Positions 1 through 7,384 of a stretch of 9,652 bases of DNA are shown here, piece after piece; within the stretch, counting starts at the first letter, position 1; each line of letters starts with the position of its first letter. Below the pieces are notes generated by a model. That model was not told the DNA's origin and ran no database searches. It saw nothing but the letters and a program-made list of their open reading frames with translations. The stretch comes from Candidatus Methanophagales archaeon (lineage in GTDB: Archaea > Halobacteriota > Syntropharchaeia > Alkanophagales > Methanospirareceae): the NCBI GenBank assembly GCA_023131215.1, contig JAGLZV010000028.1, positions 1 through 9,652 of the forward strand, written 5' to 3'. The translations under genes and the position numbers were made by a program.

Positions 1-276
1 ACAAGAGCTATGACCGTTACATCAATATTCGGTGGACTTATAAATCTCGAACTCCAAATCCCAAATCCCAAATCTCAAACAATATCAAATATCAAAATTC
101 CAATCACAAAAATCTGCTTTCATATTTACGTTCTCAGCGAATTTTTCATCAGTCCATAGGGAATTTTATTACTTATGCCTTTTTCTTTCGTTATATCGCA
201 AATATGAGTTCGATTTTGTCAGTTGTAATTTTTACCTTTTTTATTGATATTGATATAGAACTATAAACCATAGAAG
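1..276. other. AT-rich region upstream of cofD, no confident gene
   Basis: No gene can be supported here. Two plus-strand frames are open from the left edge: frame 1 to a TAG at 157-159 and frame 3 to a TAA at 264-266. Either could hold the tail of a gene that begins outside the window. Both read through the tandem repeat at 53-80 and translate to low-complexity peptide, so I do not call a CDS. The last 40 bases are very AT-rich (gatattgatata near 246-257, about 26 bases before the cofD ATG) and could serve as the cofD TATA element. Confidence 0.5.
53..80 (+). repeat. short CCCAAAT-type tandem repeat
   Basis: Four adjacent 7-base units are seen: tccaaat, cccaaat, cccaaat and ctcaaac. They run on into looser caaatatcaaaattcc sequence up to about 102. 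The units are imperfect and the tract is short. It is probably a non-coding microsatellite-like element; no direct-repeat and spacer pattern like CRISPR is present. Confidence 0.6.
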
Positions 277-1200
277 ATGATTATTCTTTCAGGCGGCACT
301 GGAACACCAAAGCTGTTGGTGGGACTGAAGCGAGTATTCAAGGAAGAAGAGCTGAAAATAATAGTCAACACGGCGGAAGATGTCCGGATTTCAGGAAATT
401 TAGTTTGTCCGGACATAGATTCGGTCATTTACGCATTGGCGGGTGTAATAGACGAAGAAAAATGGTGGGGCATCCGTGATGACAGCTTTTATACGCATAC
501 CGCATTGAAAAAGTTAAATCACGATGAGTCGATGATGCTCGGTGATAGAGACCGAGCAACGCATATAATCAGGTCTGAGATGATAAGGCACGGGAAGCGT
601 CTGACCGATGCGACTGCTCTGCTTGCAAGAAACTTTGGCATCACCGCTAAGATAAAGATACTGCCGATGACTGATGACCCCGGAGCCGTAAGCACGAAGA
701 TTCTCACGCCGGAAGGTAAACTGCATTTTCAGGATTTCTGGGTTGCTAAAAAAGGGGAGCCGGAAGTATTAGATGTGTTTTTTGATGGTATAGAAGAAGT
801 AAAACCCTCAGAAGAAGTTATGAATGTGCTGAGTTCCGAATCTGAGTCTGAAGAAGTGGTGCTAATAGGACCGAGTAACCCGATAACGAGCATAGGACCT
901 ATTTTAAATTTGGGAGGGGTAAGAGAGATGCTGAAACGGAAAAAAGTAGTGGCGGTTTCACCAATCGTGGGCAATGAGCCAGTAAGCGGACCTGCGGGAA
1001 AATTCATGCGCGCAAAAGGATTTGACGTATCGCCTTATGGTGTATTCAAATGTTATGAGGATTCCTTAGACGTGCTTGTCATAGATGAGGGTGATGAATT
1101 CCCCGCAGGTAAAGAAGTGGAGGTGCTCAAAACAGATATTATAATAAAAAATGGAGGGGATAGTGAAAAATTAGCGATGTTTCTGAAAAAAATTCTGTAA
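277..1200 (+). CDS. cofD: 2-phospho-L-lactate transferase CofD (coenzyme F420 synthesis)
   Basis: CofD is the cytoplasmic enzyme that joins the 7,8-didemethyl-8-hydroxy-5-deazariboflavin (Fo) chromophore to the activated lactyl-phosphate unit, giving F420-0. The 307 residues are full family length. Visible family signatures in order are the N-terminal SGGTGTPKLL loop (5-14), NTAED (31-35), CPDIDS (44-49), GDRDRATH (89-96), IGPSNPITSIGPIL (197-210) and VSPIVGNEPVSGPAGKFM (227-244). The ATG at 277 is chosen because the glycine-rich loop begins almost at once, as in the family. There is no strong Shine-Dalgarno; an AT-rich TATA-like stretch lies about 26 bases upstream, so a leaderless or short-leader mRNA is plausible. 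No other F420 gene is in the window. The next gene, 64 bases on, has an unrelated function, so shared transcription would not imply shared pathway. Confidence 0.95.
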   Translation: MIILSGGTGTPKLLVGLKRVFKEEELKIIVNTAEDVRISGNLVCPDIDSVIYALAGVIDEEKWWGIRDDSFYTHTALKKLNHDESMMLGDRDRATHIIRSEMIRHGKRLTDATALLARNFGITAKIKILPMTDDPGAVSTKILTPEGKLHFQDFWVAKKGEPEVLDVFFDGIEEVKPSEEVMNVLSSESESEEVVLIGPSNPITSIGPILNLGGVREMLKRKKVVAVSPIVGNEPVSGPAGKFMRAKGFDVSPYGVFKCYEDSLDVLVIDEGDEFPAGKEVEVLKTDIIIKNGGDSEKLAMFLKKIL

Positions 1201-1264
1201 ACCCAATAAATTAAGATTATGTCTTTATTTTATCTTGACTTTAATACAATACGAATAGGATAAA

Positions 1265-2155
1265 ATGAACGAAGAAAAGAAATCAGAAGAAAAGAGCATA
1301 AGTATTGCTCTCTGCATAGGTATGGGAGTTTTTATTGTGCTTACGGGGTTAATTGCATTAATGCTGGCAACGCCATTTGAAGTTTCCGACATAAAGGCTT
1401 TTCAAAATCCGGAGTCAATGTGGAATCCCCTCTACTTTTTCCTCCTCATTATATGTTTCACCGCACTCATTCTTATCGTACTTAGATTTGGAGGGAAAAG
1501 GCTTGTTTATTTCGTAATGCTCGCAGCGGTGGCAGTAACGATATATTATGTGATGGATGTTCTCATCCCTTATAAGCACATTCCATTAGTTAGCACGCTT
1601 GGGCTTACTCTTCTACTGTATAAATATCCAGAATGGTACGTTCTCGATGCAACAGGATTGATAATAGGCGGAGGAGCAGCGGCGATATTTGGCATCTCGC
1701 TTGGCATACTTCCGGTTCTGTTATTGATGATAATATTAGCGGTGTATGATGCAATTGCGGTTTACAAAACGAAGCACATGGTATCATTGGCGGAATCTAT
1801 CGTGGATTTGCGAATACCAGTGCTTTTTGTCCTGCCGAGGACTCGCAATTTCTCTTTACTGCGAGATAAAGACCAAGAAGAAGGTAAGAGCGAGATGGAA
1901 GAAGCATTCTTCATGGGGCTTGGTGATGCGATTATACCTTCTATGCTGGTTGTGTCTGCGAATTGTATGCCTGCATTTGCTTACTACTGGGGGTTGATAA
2001 ACGCACCTGCTTTGGGTGCGCTAATAGGAACTTTAGCGGGTTATGCGGTGCTGAGCAGGATTGCAGGTAGAGGTAAACCGCATGCAGGGCTGCCTTTTCT
2101 CAATTCCGGTGCGATAATAGGGTTTGTTATTGGGTATATGTTTATGGTGGTTTGA
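1265..2155 (+). CDS. archaeal presenilin/signal peptide peptidase-like intramembrane aspartyl protease (A22 family)
   Basis: This 296-residue polytopic membrane protein has the hallmark motifs of GxGD intramembrane aspartyl proteases. They are the YD pair (Y161-D162, in AVYDAIAVYKTK), GLGD (218-221, catalytic D221) and a PFLN version of the PAL motif (277-280). Hydrophobic helices are evident at about 13-37, 53-74, 80-100, 106-120, 128-146, 148-168, 222-240, 243-264 and 280-296. A charged loop (about 192-214) separates the two catalytic helices, as in presenilins. The family cleaves transmembrane segments within the bilayer; substrates of the archaeal members are mostly unknown. AGGA at 1257-1260 sits four bases before the ATG as a modest ribosome binding site. 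Its 3' end nearly touches the convergent DUF357 gene. Family assignment is confident; activity is inferred from the two aspartates. Confidence 0.9.
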   Translation: MNEEKKSEEKSISIALCIGMGVFIVLTGLIALMLATPFEVSDIKAFQNPESMWNPLYFFLLIICFTALILIVLRFGGKRLVYFVMLAAVAVTIYYVMDVLIPYKHIPLVSTLGLTLLLYKYPEWYVLDATGLIIGGGAAAIFGISLGILPVLLLMIILAVYDAIAVYKTKHMVSLAESIVDLRIPVLFVLPRTRNFSLLRDKDQEEGKSEMEEAFFMGLGDAIIPSMLVVSANCMPAFAYYWGLINAPALGALIGTLAGYAVLSRIAGRGKPHAGLPFLNSGAIIGFVIGYMFMVV

Positions 2156-2157
2156 CC

Positions 2158-2400
2158 TCAAACTCCTTCTCCTTCCCTCTTCTTTATCCCATCTAACAGC
2201 CCATGTGCATAGTTTATACAGCCGAACGCAGTAAAGTAATCGCCTTTTTCAAGATAATATTTCGTATCCTCATAATATCTCTTTGCGAGGTCTATCACCT
2301 CTTTCTCATCACTAGCCAGCGATAACGAATCCAGTTCGACCATGCTCTCTTCAAAAAGAGCTATGTCTTTTTTTATCCTTTCCACTTCGCTCATTTGCAT
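2158..2400 (-). CDS. DUF357 family small archaeal protein
   Basis: This 80-residue, mostly helical, charged protein matches DUF357, a small archaeal family of unknown function. The recognisable part is the C-terminal helical hairpin around residues 48-70, with the family-like LEKGDYFTAF followed by INYAHGLLD. An N-terminal amphipathic helix (about 5-24) precedes it. The frame extends to a TTG at 2421, but I prefer the ATG at 2400. A TATA-like tttttaaaaag stretch (2424-2436 on the plus strand) is about 30 bases upstream of that ATG and too close to the TTG. A further ATG two codons in (2394) is also possible. There is no clear ribosome binding site. It converges on the protease gene with a 2-base gap and is divergent from the reductase gene. 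Confidence 0.85.
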   Translation of the reverse strand: MQMSEVERIKKDIALFEESMVELDSLSLASDEKEVIDLAKRYYEDTKYYLEKGDYFTAFGCINYAHGLLDGIKKREGEGV

Positions 2401-2500
2401 GGATACACACTTTTTTTCCAATCACTTTTTAAAAAAGCAGCACTAAAAACTAAAACTTTATTTTCTTTGATAAAACTTTCTTTTATAAAGAAAGGTTTAG
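2401..2500. promoter_or_regulatory. divergent AT-rich promoter region between the DUF357 and reductase genes
   Basis: This 100-base strip separates two divergently read genes and is almost all A and T. Towards the DUF357 gene, tttttaaaaag (2424-2436) is a TATA candidate. Towards the reductase, ttgataaaa (about 2467-2476) and tttataaa (2482-2489) are both TATA-like; the first is better placed for a start near the ATG. AAAGGT at 2491-2496 is a weak ribosome binding site four bases before the reductase ATG. The exact start sites cannot be fixed from the sequence. Confidence 0.45.
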
Positions 2501-5500
2501 ATGAAAACGAGAATTCCAAAAATACGTAAAAGAGATGGGCGAATTGTAAAATTCGAACGTGAGAAAATTACAAATGCCATTTACAAAGCGATAGTTAGCG
2601 TTGGCTTGGAAGAGGAAGGCAGAGAGCAAGAGCTTGCAGAAGAGCTTACCGAAAAGGTAGTAACTGAGGTTGAGAAATCCGTTGCCGAAAGAGCAGAAAT
2701 TCCTTCGGTTGAAGATGTGCAGGATGTAGTTGAGCAAGTGTTGATTAAAGAGGGGTTTAGTGAGATTGCGAAAGCGTATATCTTATATCGCCAGCAGCGT
2801 GCAGATATTCGAGGTCTAAAGAAATTTATAGGCGTTAGAGACGATTTAAAGCTTTCATTGAATGCCGCAGAGGTATTGAAAAGGAGATACTTGCTAAAGA
2901 ACGAACTCGGAAAGGTTATTGAAACTCCAAGTCAAATGTTTGAGCGTGTAGCAACGGCGATAGCGCGAGCGGAACTAAATTATGGTAAAAGCAAAGAGGA
3001 GGTAAAAGAAATTGAACGTAGATTTTACCTCTTAATGCGTAACTTAGAATTCCTGCCCAATAGTCCTACGTTAATGAATGCAGGAACTGAGCTCGGGCAG
3101 CTCGCTGCTTGTTTTACTGGTGAACAGTTGATTTTTGGCAATCCGGGGATAAAACAAATAAGGGATTTAAAAATTGGAGAGAAAGTGGTTACCCACCAAG
3201 AAAGATTAAGGACGATTACTGATATATTTAAGAGAAAAGTTAGTGAAGAGATATATAAAATAAAGGTTCTGGGACTTTTTAAAGAAACGCTTTCTGTAAC
3301 TAAAGAGCATCCCGTTCTTTCTGTCAAAATAGAAGAACTTAAATGTTTAAGAAATTCTCAAAGATTATGTAATGGTTTCCCTAAGAAATATTGCTATAAA
3401 TTAAAAGACGAATTTAAGAACGATTGTCCTCGCTTGAATAATTTTGAGATAAAGCCGAAATGGAGATTTGTTAACGAGCTCAAGCGAGGGGATTTTGTGG
3501 TTACTTCTTTTGATAAAACAGTCAGGGACGTAAAAGGGATTAAAATTTCTGATTATCTTCCTCGTGGACGATATATCCTTTTAGACAAAGGGAGAAAGTT
3601 GAGGGATAAAAATCGCCCAAATCAAGGCACTTTAATTCCTGATATCATAAAAATCGACAATGATTTTATGCGACTCGTTGGATACTGGTTAGCAGAAGGC
3701 TCCTTAAGTAGCAGATACAAGGAAAAAGGTCCAAGCGTGATAAGATTCACATTCTTTAAGGAGGAGAAAGAATATGCCGAGGACGTGCTTTCGATAATGA
3801 AACGAAAATTTAATTTAACTGCGAGAAAAGAGATTAATGATAAGCAACATACTTTACAACTCCGTTTTCATTCAAATTTGGTAGCTACATTCTGGAAATC
3901 CTTATTTAATGCCGGATTTAATAAAAAAGATGTCCCTTCTTGGTTCATGGAATTACCGAGAGAGAAACAGTTTAACTTAATAGTTGGGGTTTTTAGAGGC
4001 GATGGTTGTTATCACCGTGGTAAAAAACAGGATAATTTTTTTATAAGTCTTTCCAATCATAACTTAGCTCTTAAGGTTTTTTATATTTTAGGAAGATTGG
4101 ATTATTACTTTAATATTTCCTATCGAAAGCCAAAATCAGGTACAGAGGATGCTTATCGAATCTCTACTGCTCCTTCAGAATGTGAAAGTCTGGTGAAAGC
4201 AGTTACAGGAGAGAAAAATATAAAGAAAAGAAAACGATTTCCACAATACATTAAATTAGGGGGATATATCTTAAGACCAATAAAAGAAATTAAAAAGGAG
4301 TTTTATGAAGGTTTCGTCTATAATTTAGAAGTAGATCAAGATCACAGTTATGTTGCCAATGGAGTAGCAGTCCACAATTGCTTTGTCCTTCCAGTTGAGG
4401 ACTCGATAGAAGGTATATTTGGAGCTGTTAAGAACATGGCAAAAATTCACCAAGGTGGAGGTGGAACCGGTTTCTCTTTCTCACGGCTGAGACCAAAAGG
4501 AGATGTGGTAAAATCAACAGGAGGAGTTGCTTCAGGTCCCGTTTCTTTTATGCGTGTTTTCGACGTTGCCACGGACGTAATCAAGCAAGGAGGCAAACGA
4601 AGAGGTGCGAACATGGGCATATTGAACGCCGAACATCCAGACATTCTGGAATTTATAAGGGCGAAAGAAAGAGGAGAATTTGCCAATTTCAATACCTCCG
4701 TAGCTGTTACTGATGAGTTCATGCATGCAGTGGAAAGGAATGATGAATACGGACTCATAAATCCGAGGGCAAAGGAAGAAGTGAGGAAAATAAAAGCTCG
4801 TGAAGTTTTTAACGAAATCGTAACCTACGCATGGAAGACAGGAGACCCGGGAATCGTTTTTTTAGATGAAATCAACAGACATAATCCTATTCCTGCGGCT
4901 GGAGAAATAGAGGCGACGAATCCGTGCGTAACTGCTGATACATGGGTAATGACTGCTGATGGTCCAAGACAGATTGAGGAATTAATTGGCAAAAAGTTTG
5001 TTGCAATTGTAAACGGCGAGGAAGGGGAAAGTTCAGAAGAAGGATTCTTTGAGACCGGAGTGAAACAAGTTTACAGATTGAAGACAGCAGAAGGATTTGA
5101 ATTACGTCTGACAGCGGACCATCCTGTTATGAAAGTGGAGAGAATGACAAGATATAGAGTTGTGACACAATGGAGCAATGCAGGTGATTTAAAGCCCGGC
5201 GATAAAATCGTCATCAATAATCACAGGGATTTTGGTAATTGGAGCGTTAAGGGTAAATACACGGAGGGTGAGGGATATTTAATTGGTTTGCTCTTGGGAG
5301 ATGGGACAATCAAAGAATTAAATCCGGGGATGAAGGCAATTAGCAAGAAAATGGAGAAAGCATCAGCGGATTTCTGTAAAGGTATGCTAAGGGGTTTATT
5401 TGATGCAGACGGCTCGGTTCAAGGAAATCAATCAAAAGGTATAAGTATAAGACTGGCTCAGAGTGACCTCGATATTCTTAAAGCGGTTCAGCGAATGCTT

Positions 5501-6802
5501 TTAAGATTTGGGATATTCACGAAGATTTATATGAATAGGAGAAAAAGGAGGCAATCGAAATTGCCCGATGGGAAAGGAGGACTCAAAGAGTATATTACAA
5601 AACCTCAACACGAATTGGTAATTTCCAAAGAGAACTTATTATATTTCGCTGAAAGAGTTGGATTTGATGATGCAGAGAAAATGGAAAAACTTGAAAAGGG
5701 TATGATGAATTACAAGAGAAAAATGAATCGAGAGCGATTTGTAGCATCCATAGAGGAAGTAGTTCCGGATGGTGTAGAAAAGGTTTACGATGTTCAAATT
5801 TCAGGAATAAATGCTTTTGATGCCAATGGTTTTGTTGTGCATAACTGCGGCGAGCAGCCACTCTTACCGTATGATTCTTGCAATTTAGGCTCGATAAACG
5901 TTTCAAAATTTGTCGAACACGGCGAAGGTGAAATAGACTGGGAAAGGCTTAGAGAAGTGGTTTGGATTTCTGTGAGGTTTTTAGACGACATCATAGATGT
6001 GAACAGGTATCCCTTGCCAGAGATAGAGAAGATGACGAAGGCGAACAGGAAGATAGGGCTTGGAATAATGGGATTTGCGGAACTGTTAATCAAGCTTGGG
6101 ATAGCGTATGATTCAAAGGATGCGCTTTCGGTGGGTGAAAAGCTAATGCAATTCATTACAAATGAGGCTCGGCGGTGTTCAACAGAGCTCGGGCTTGAAA
6201 GGGGGTCTTTTTCTAACTTCGGACTCAGCGTTTGGAACTCTAAATACGAAGCGATGCGAAATGCTACGGTAACTACCATCGCGCCAACGGGAACAATAAG
6301 TATAATTGCGGGGTGCTCCAGCGGTATAGAGCCGATATTCGCAGTTGCATTTGTTCGGAATGTAATGGGCGGAATGGTGGAGATAAATAAGCTGTTTGAG
6401 GAGATAGCGAAGGAAAAGGGGTTTTACAGTAAAGAATTGATAACCGAGATTGCAAAACGTGGGTCGATACAGGATATTGAGGGTATTCCAGGGGATATTA
6501 AAAGGATGTTTGTTACTGCACTTGACATCTCCCCGGAATGGCATGTGCGAATGCAAGCGGCATTTCAGAAATATACGGACAATGCAACATCGAAAACGGT
6601 AAATCTGCCGAGTGATGCTGCGTGGGGGGATGTAAAGAAAGTGTTTTTATTGGCTTATAAACTCAAGTGCAAGGGTATTACGGTTTATCGCTATGGAAGT
6701 AAAGAGCAGGTTCTGTCGCTGAATATTCCGAAGCTCATGCTTGAAGAGTACGTATGCGCTGATTCGGAATACACGGGCGAGTGTCGGATTTGTTCGGTGT
6801 GA
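2501..6802 (+). CDS. nrdJ: adenosylcobalamin-dependent (class II) ribonucleoside-diphosphate reductase with two inteins
   Basis: The precursor has 1433 residues; removing inteins at 204-626 and 809-1115 leaves about 703, a normal class II size. It reduces ribonucleotides to deoxyribonucleotides with a B12-generated thiyl radical and needs no separate radical subunit. An ATP-cone allosteric domain spans about 3-95. Next come FLPNSPTLMNAG (184-195), the junction LGQLAA/CFVLPVEDS, and HQGGGGTGFSF (650-660). The spliced NPCGEQ motif carries the radical cysteine (precursor C1116), Asn and Glu. The partner cysteine C1127 lies 11 residues later, the same spacing as I recall for Thermotoga NrdJ. PTGTISIIAG (1262-1271) and a C-terminal CRIC (1428-1431), likely the dithiol shuttle, complete the enzyme. 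The first disulfide cysteine is C627, position 204 after splicing. The class II call rests on these motifs; no nrdB-like gene is nearby. Active enzyme requires both splicing events. Confidence 0.95.
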   Translation: MKTRIPKIRKRDGRIVKFEREKITNAIYKAIVSVGLEEEGREQELAEELTEKVVTEVEKSVAERAEIPSVEDVQDVVEQVLIKEGFSEIAKAYILYRQQRADIRGLKKFIGVRDDLKLSLNAAEVLKRRYLLKNELGKVIETPSQMFERVATAIARAELNYGKSKEEVKEIERRFYLLMRNLEFLPNSPTLMNAGTELGQLAACFTGEQLIFGNPGIKQIRDLKIGEKVVTHQERLRTITDIFKRKVSEEIYKIKVLGLFKETLSVTKEHPVLSVKIEELKCLRNSQRLCNGFPKKYCYKLKDEFKNDCPRLNNFEIKPKWRFVNELKRGDFVVTSFDKTVRDVKGIKISDYLPRGRYILLDKGRKLRDKNRPNQGTLIPDIIKIDNDFMRLVGYWLAEGSLSSRYKEKGPSVIRFTFFKEEKEYAEDVLSIMKRKFNLTARKEINDKQHTLQLRFHSNLVATFWKSLFNAGFNKKDVPSWFMELPREKQFNLIVGVFRGDGCYHRGKKQDNFFISLSNHNLALKVFYILGRLDYYFNISYRKPKSGTEDAYRISTAPSECESLVKAVTGEKNIKKRKRFPQYIKLGGYILRPIKEIKKEFYEGFVYNLEVDQDHSYVANGVAVHNCFVLPVEDSIEGIFGAVKNMAKIHQGGGGTGFSFSRLRPKGDVVKSTGGVASGPVSFMRVFDVATDVIKQGGKRRGANMGILNAEHPDILEFIRAKERGEFANFNTSVAVTDEFMHAVERNDEYGLINPRAKEEVRKIKAREVFNEIVTYAWKTGDPGIVFLDEINRHNPIPAAGEIEATNPCVTADTWVMTADGPRQIEELIGKKFVAIVNGEEGESSEEGFFETGVKQVYRLKTAEGFELRLTADHPVMKVERMTRYRVVTQWSNAGDLKPGDKIVINNHRDFGNWSVKGKYTEGEGYLIGLLLGDGTIKELNPGMKAISKKMEKASADFCKGMLRGLFDADGSVQGNQSKGISIRLAQSDLDILKAVQRMLLRFGIFTKIYMNRRKRRQSKLPDGKGGLKEYITKPQHELVISKENLLYFAERVGFDDAEKMEKLEKGMMNYKRKMNRERFVASIEEVVPDGVEKVYDVQISGINAFDANGFVVHNCGEQPLLPYDSCNLGSINVSKFVEHGEGEIDWERLREVVWISVRFLDDIIDVNRYPLPEIEKMTKANRKIGLGIMGFAELLIKLGIAYDSKDALSVGEKLMQFITNEARRCSTELGLERGSFSNFGLSVWNSKYEAMRNATVTTIAPTGTISIIAGCSSGIEPIFAVAFVRNVMGGMVEINKLFEEIAKEKGFYSKELITEIAKRGSIQDIEGIPGDIKRMFVTALDISPEWHVRMQAAFQKYTDNATSKTVNLPSDAAWGDVKKVFLLAYKLKCKGITVYRYGSKEQVLSLNIPKLMLEEYVCADSEYTGECRICSV
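3110..4378 (+). other. intein 1 in the reductase (423 residues, LAGLIDADG endonuclease motifs present)
   Basis: The intein runs from C204 (CFTGEQ) to H625-N626 and is followed by extein C627, giving the joined sequence LGQLAA-CFVLPV. Splicing blocks are visible: block A at 204-213, block B TKEHP (267-271, T-x-x-H), the LKRGDFVV strand (327-334), block F around 605-618 and block G VAVHN (622-626). Two LAGLIDADG-type helices, LVGYWLAEGS (392-401) and IVGVFRGDGC (494-503), are about 100 residues apart and keep their acidic residues (E399, D501), so the homing endonuclease may be active. A four-cysteine insert (C282, C290, C298, C309) interrupts the splicing fold. Sample rows are 23-30% GC against about 42% for the extein, which suggests a later arrival. 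Boundaries follow exactly from the motifs and from extein continuity. Confidence 0.95.
4925..5845 (+). other. intein 2 in the reductase (307 residues, shortened endonuclease region)
   Basis: The intein runs from C809 (CVTADTWVMT) to H1114-N1115 and is followed by C1116, so splicing rebuilds ATNP-CGEQPLLPY. Block B is TADHP (871-875, T-x-x-H). DLKPGDKIVI (896-905) is the usual strand after it, VYDVQISG (1095-1102) is block F, and NGFVVHN is block G. LAGLIDADG-like helices occur at LIGLLLGDGT (927-936) and MLRGLFDADGS (962-972). The second is near-canonical, but the motifs are only about 35 residues apart, against about 100 in intein 1. Most of the first endonuclease lobe therefore appears deleted. 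Self-splicing residues are intact; endonuclease activity is unlikely. Sampled GC (about 42%) matches the host gene, unlike intein 1. Confidence 0.95.
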
Positions 6803-7045
6803 AGGTTTCCTTGGGGAAGAAGGGGTTATCATCATATTAAAGTCCCAACCACGCCACACTCGGAATAAAGAACTTGTCCCATAATCAGATATTTTGCGAA
6901 ATGGAATGCTTATTTTTGGTTATAAAGCCCTATTTGGGCTTCTTTTTGTTGTGATTTTGAATTGTGGACAGGCTATAAATTGTGGAGTATCCATTAAAAA
7001 GATACTTGGATAATCCTCTCAAAGCTCAACCACTTTCGCTCTGTC
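6803..7045. other. intergenic region after the reductase gene
   Basis: No gene is seen in these 243 bases. They hold a terminator-like hairpin at 6925-6947 and two copies of AATTGTGGA (6960-6968 and 6978-6986). Next to the second copy is a small hairpin, AGTATC at 6986-6991 with GATACT at 7001-7006. The stop codon of the minus-strand GIY-YIG gene marks the right border, so the region separates two convergent genes. Confidence 0.6.
6925..6947 (+). terminator. hairpin plus T-run after the reductase gene
   Basis: AAGCCC (6925-6930) and GGGCTT (6936-6941) form a perfect 6-base stem around a TATTT loop. A T-rich run, TTCTTTTT, follows immediately. This resembles an intrinsic terminator, and U-rich tracts end archaeal transcripts. 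It lies 122 bases after the reductase stop codon, so a long 3' UTR is implied if it ends that transcript. Confidence 0.55.
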
Positions 7046-7354
7046 TTATGCCAGTATATCATTACACTTGGGAAGTTTTCCATCATTGTTTCTTTTGTAT
7101 TCCTCTAATAGTTCCTTTTCCCTATCCTTATGAAGTTCTGTAAACTCCCTCCTGTAGCTTTTCGTAGCTTTTTTGCATGGGTCTTTTGAGAAGTTTGTTC
7201 GCCAATATCCTTGAAATCTCTCTCTTAAATTCGTAGCTTCTCCAATATATATCAAATTCTTTTTTTCGTCAAAAAAAGCATAAACCCCTGCCTTCTCGGC
7301 AATGGCATTCACGCTCTCTTCGTTCCACTTATAGAGATCGCCTTGAATTGGCAT
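7046..7354 (-). CDS. small stand-alone GIY-YIG nuclease-domain protein
   Basis: This 102-residue protein is essentially one GIY-YIG domain: GVY (23-25), YIG (36-38) and the following ATNLRERF helix with R44 and R46. A charged helix, KDREKELLEEYKR (76-88), is where the metal-binding glutamate of the family would lie (E84 or E85; I cannot decide). The domain is known from UvrC, homing endonucleases and small repair or defence proteins; which role applies here is open. The frame extends upstream to an ATG at 7426 (126 residues), but I prefer the ATG at 7354. The extra 24 residues are low-complexity, and a TATA box (7377-7384) sits about 26 bases before 7354, where a leaderless transcript would start. 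It is divergent from the SIMPL gene. Confidence 0.8.
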   Translation of the reverse strand: MPIQGDLYKWNEESVNAIAEKAGVYAFFDEKKNLIYIGEATNLRERFQGYWRTNFSKDPCKKATKSYRREFTELHKDREKELLEEYKRNNDGKLPKCNDILA

Positions 7355-7376
7355 TTCTTGACTAATTATTATTTGG

Positions 7377-7384
7377 AATATAAA
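7377..7384 (-). promoter_or_regulatory. TATA box of the GIY-YIG gene
   Basis: On the minus strand this reads TTTATATT, centred about 26 bases upstream of the ATG at 7354. That is the usual archaeal distance from TATA box to transcription start, so the mRNA would begin at or near the A of the ATG. No Shine-Dalgarno is present, which fits a leaderless message. Confidence 0.55.

Noticed and set aside
53..102. Possible CRISPR-like or minisatellite array
   Set aside because: Units are only seven bases, adjacent and decaying, with no spacers and no cas gene in the window.
1605..1787. 60-residue minus-strand open frame within the protease gene
   Set aside because: It is antisense to the catalytic YD region of the presenilin-like protease and has no start signal of its own.
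4447..4758. 103-residue minus-strand open frame
   Set aside because: It is antisense to the conserved HQGGGGTGFSF region of the reductase and has no independent support.
5794..6279. 161-residue minus-strand open frame
   Set aside because: It is antisense to the conserved C-terminal catalytic part of the reductase, has no upstream signal and reads as serine-rich complement.
6179..6556. 125-residue minus-strand open frame
   Set aside because: It is antisense to strongly conserved reductase sequence, including PTGTISIIAG, with no ribosome binding site or recognised domain.
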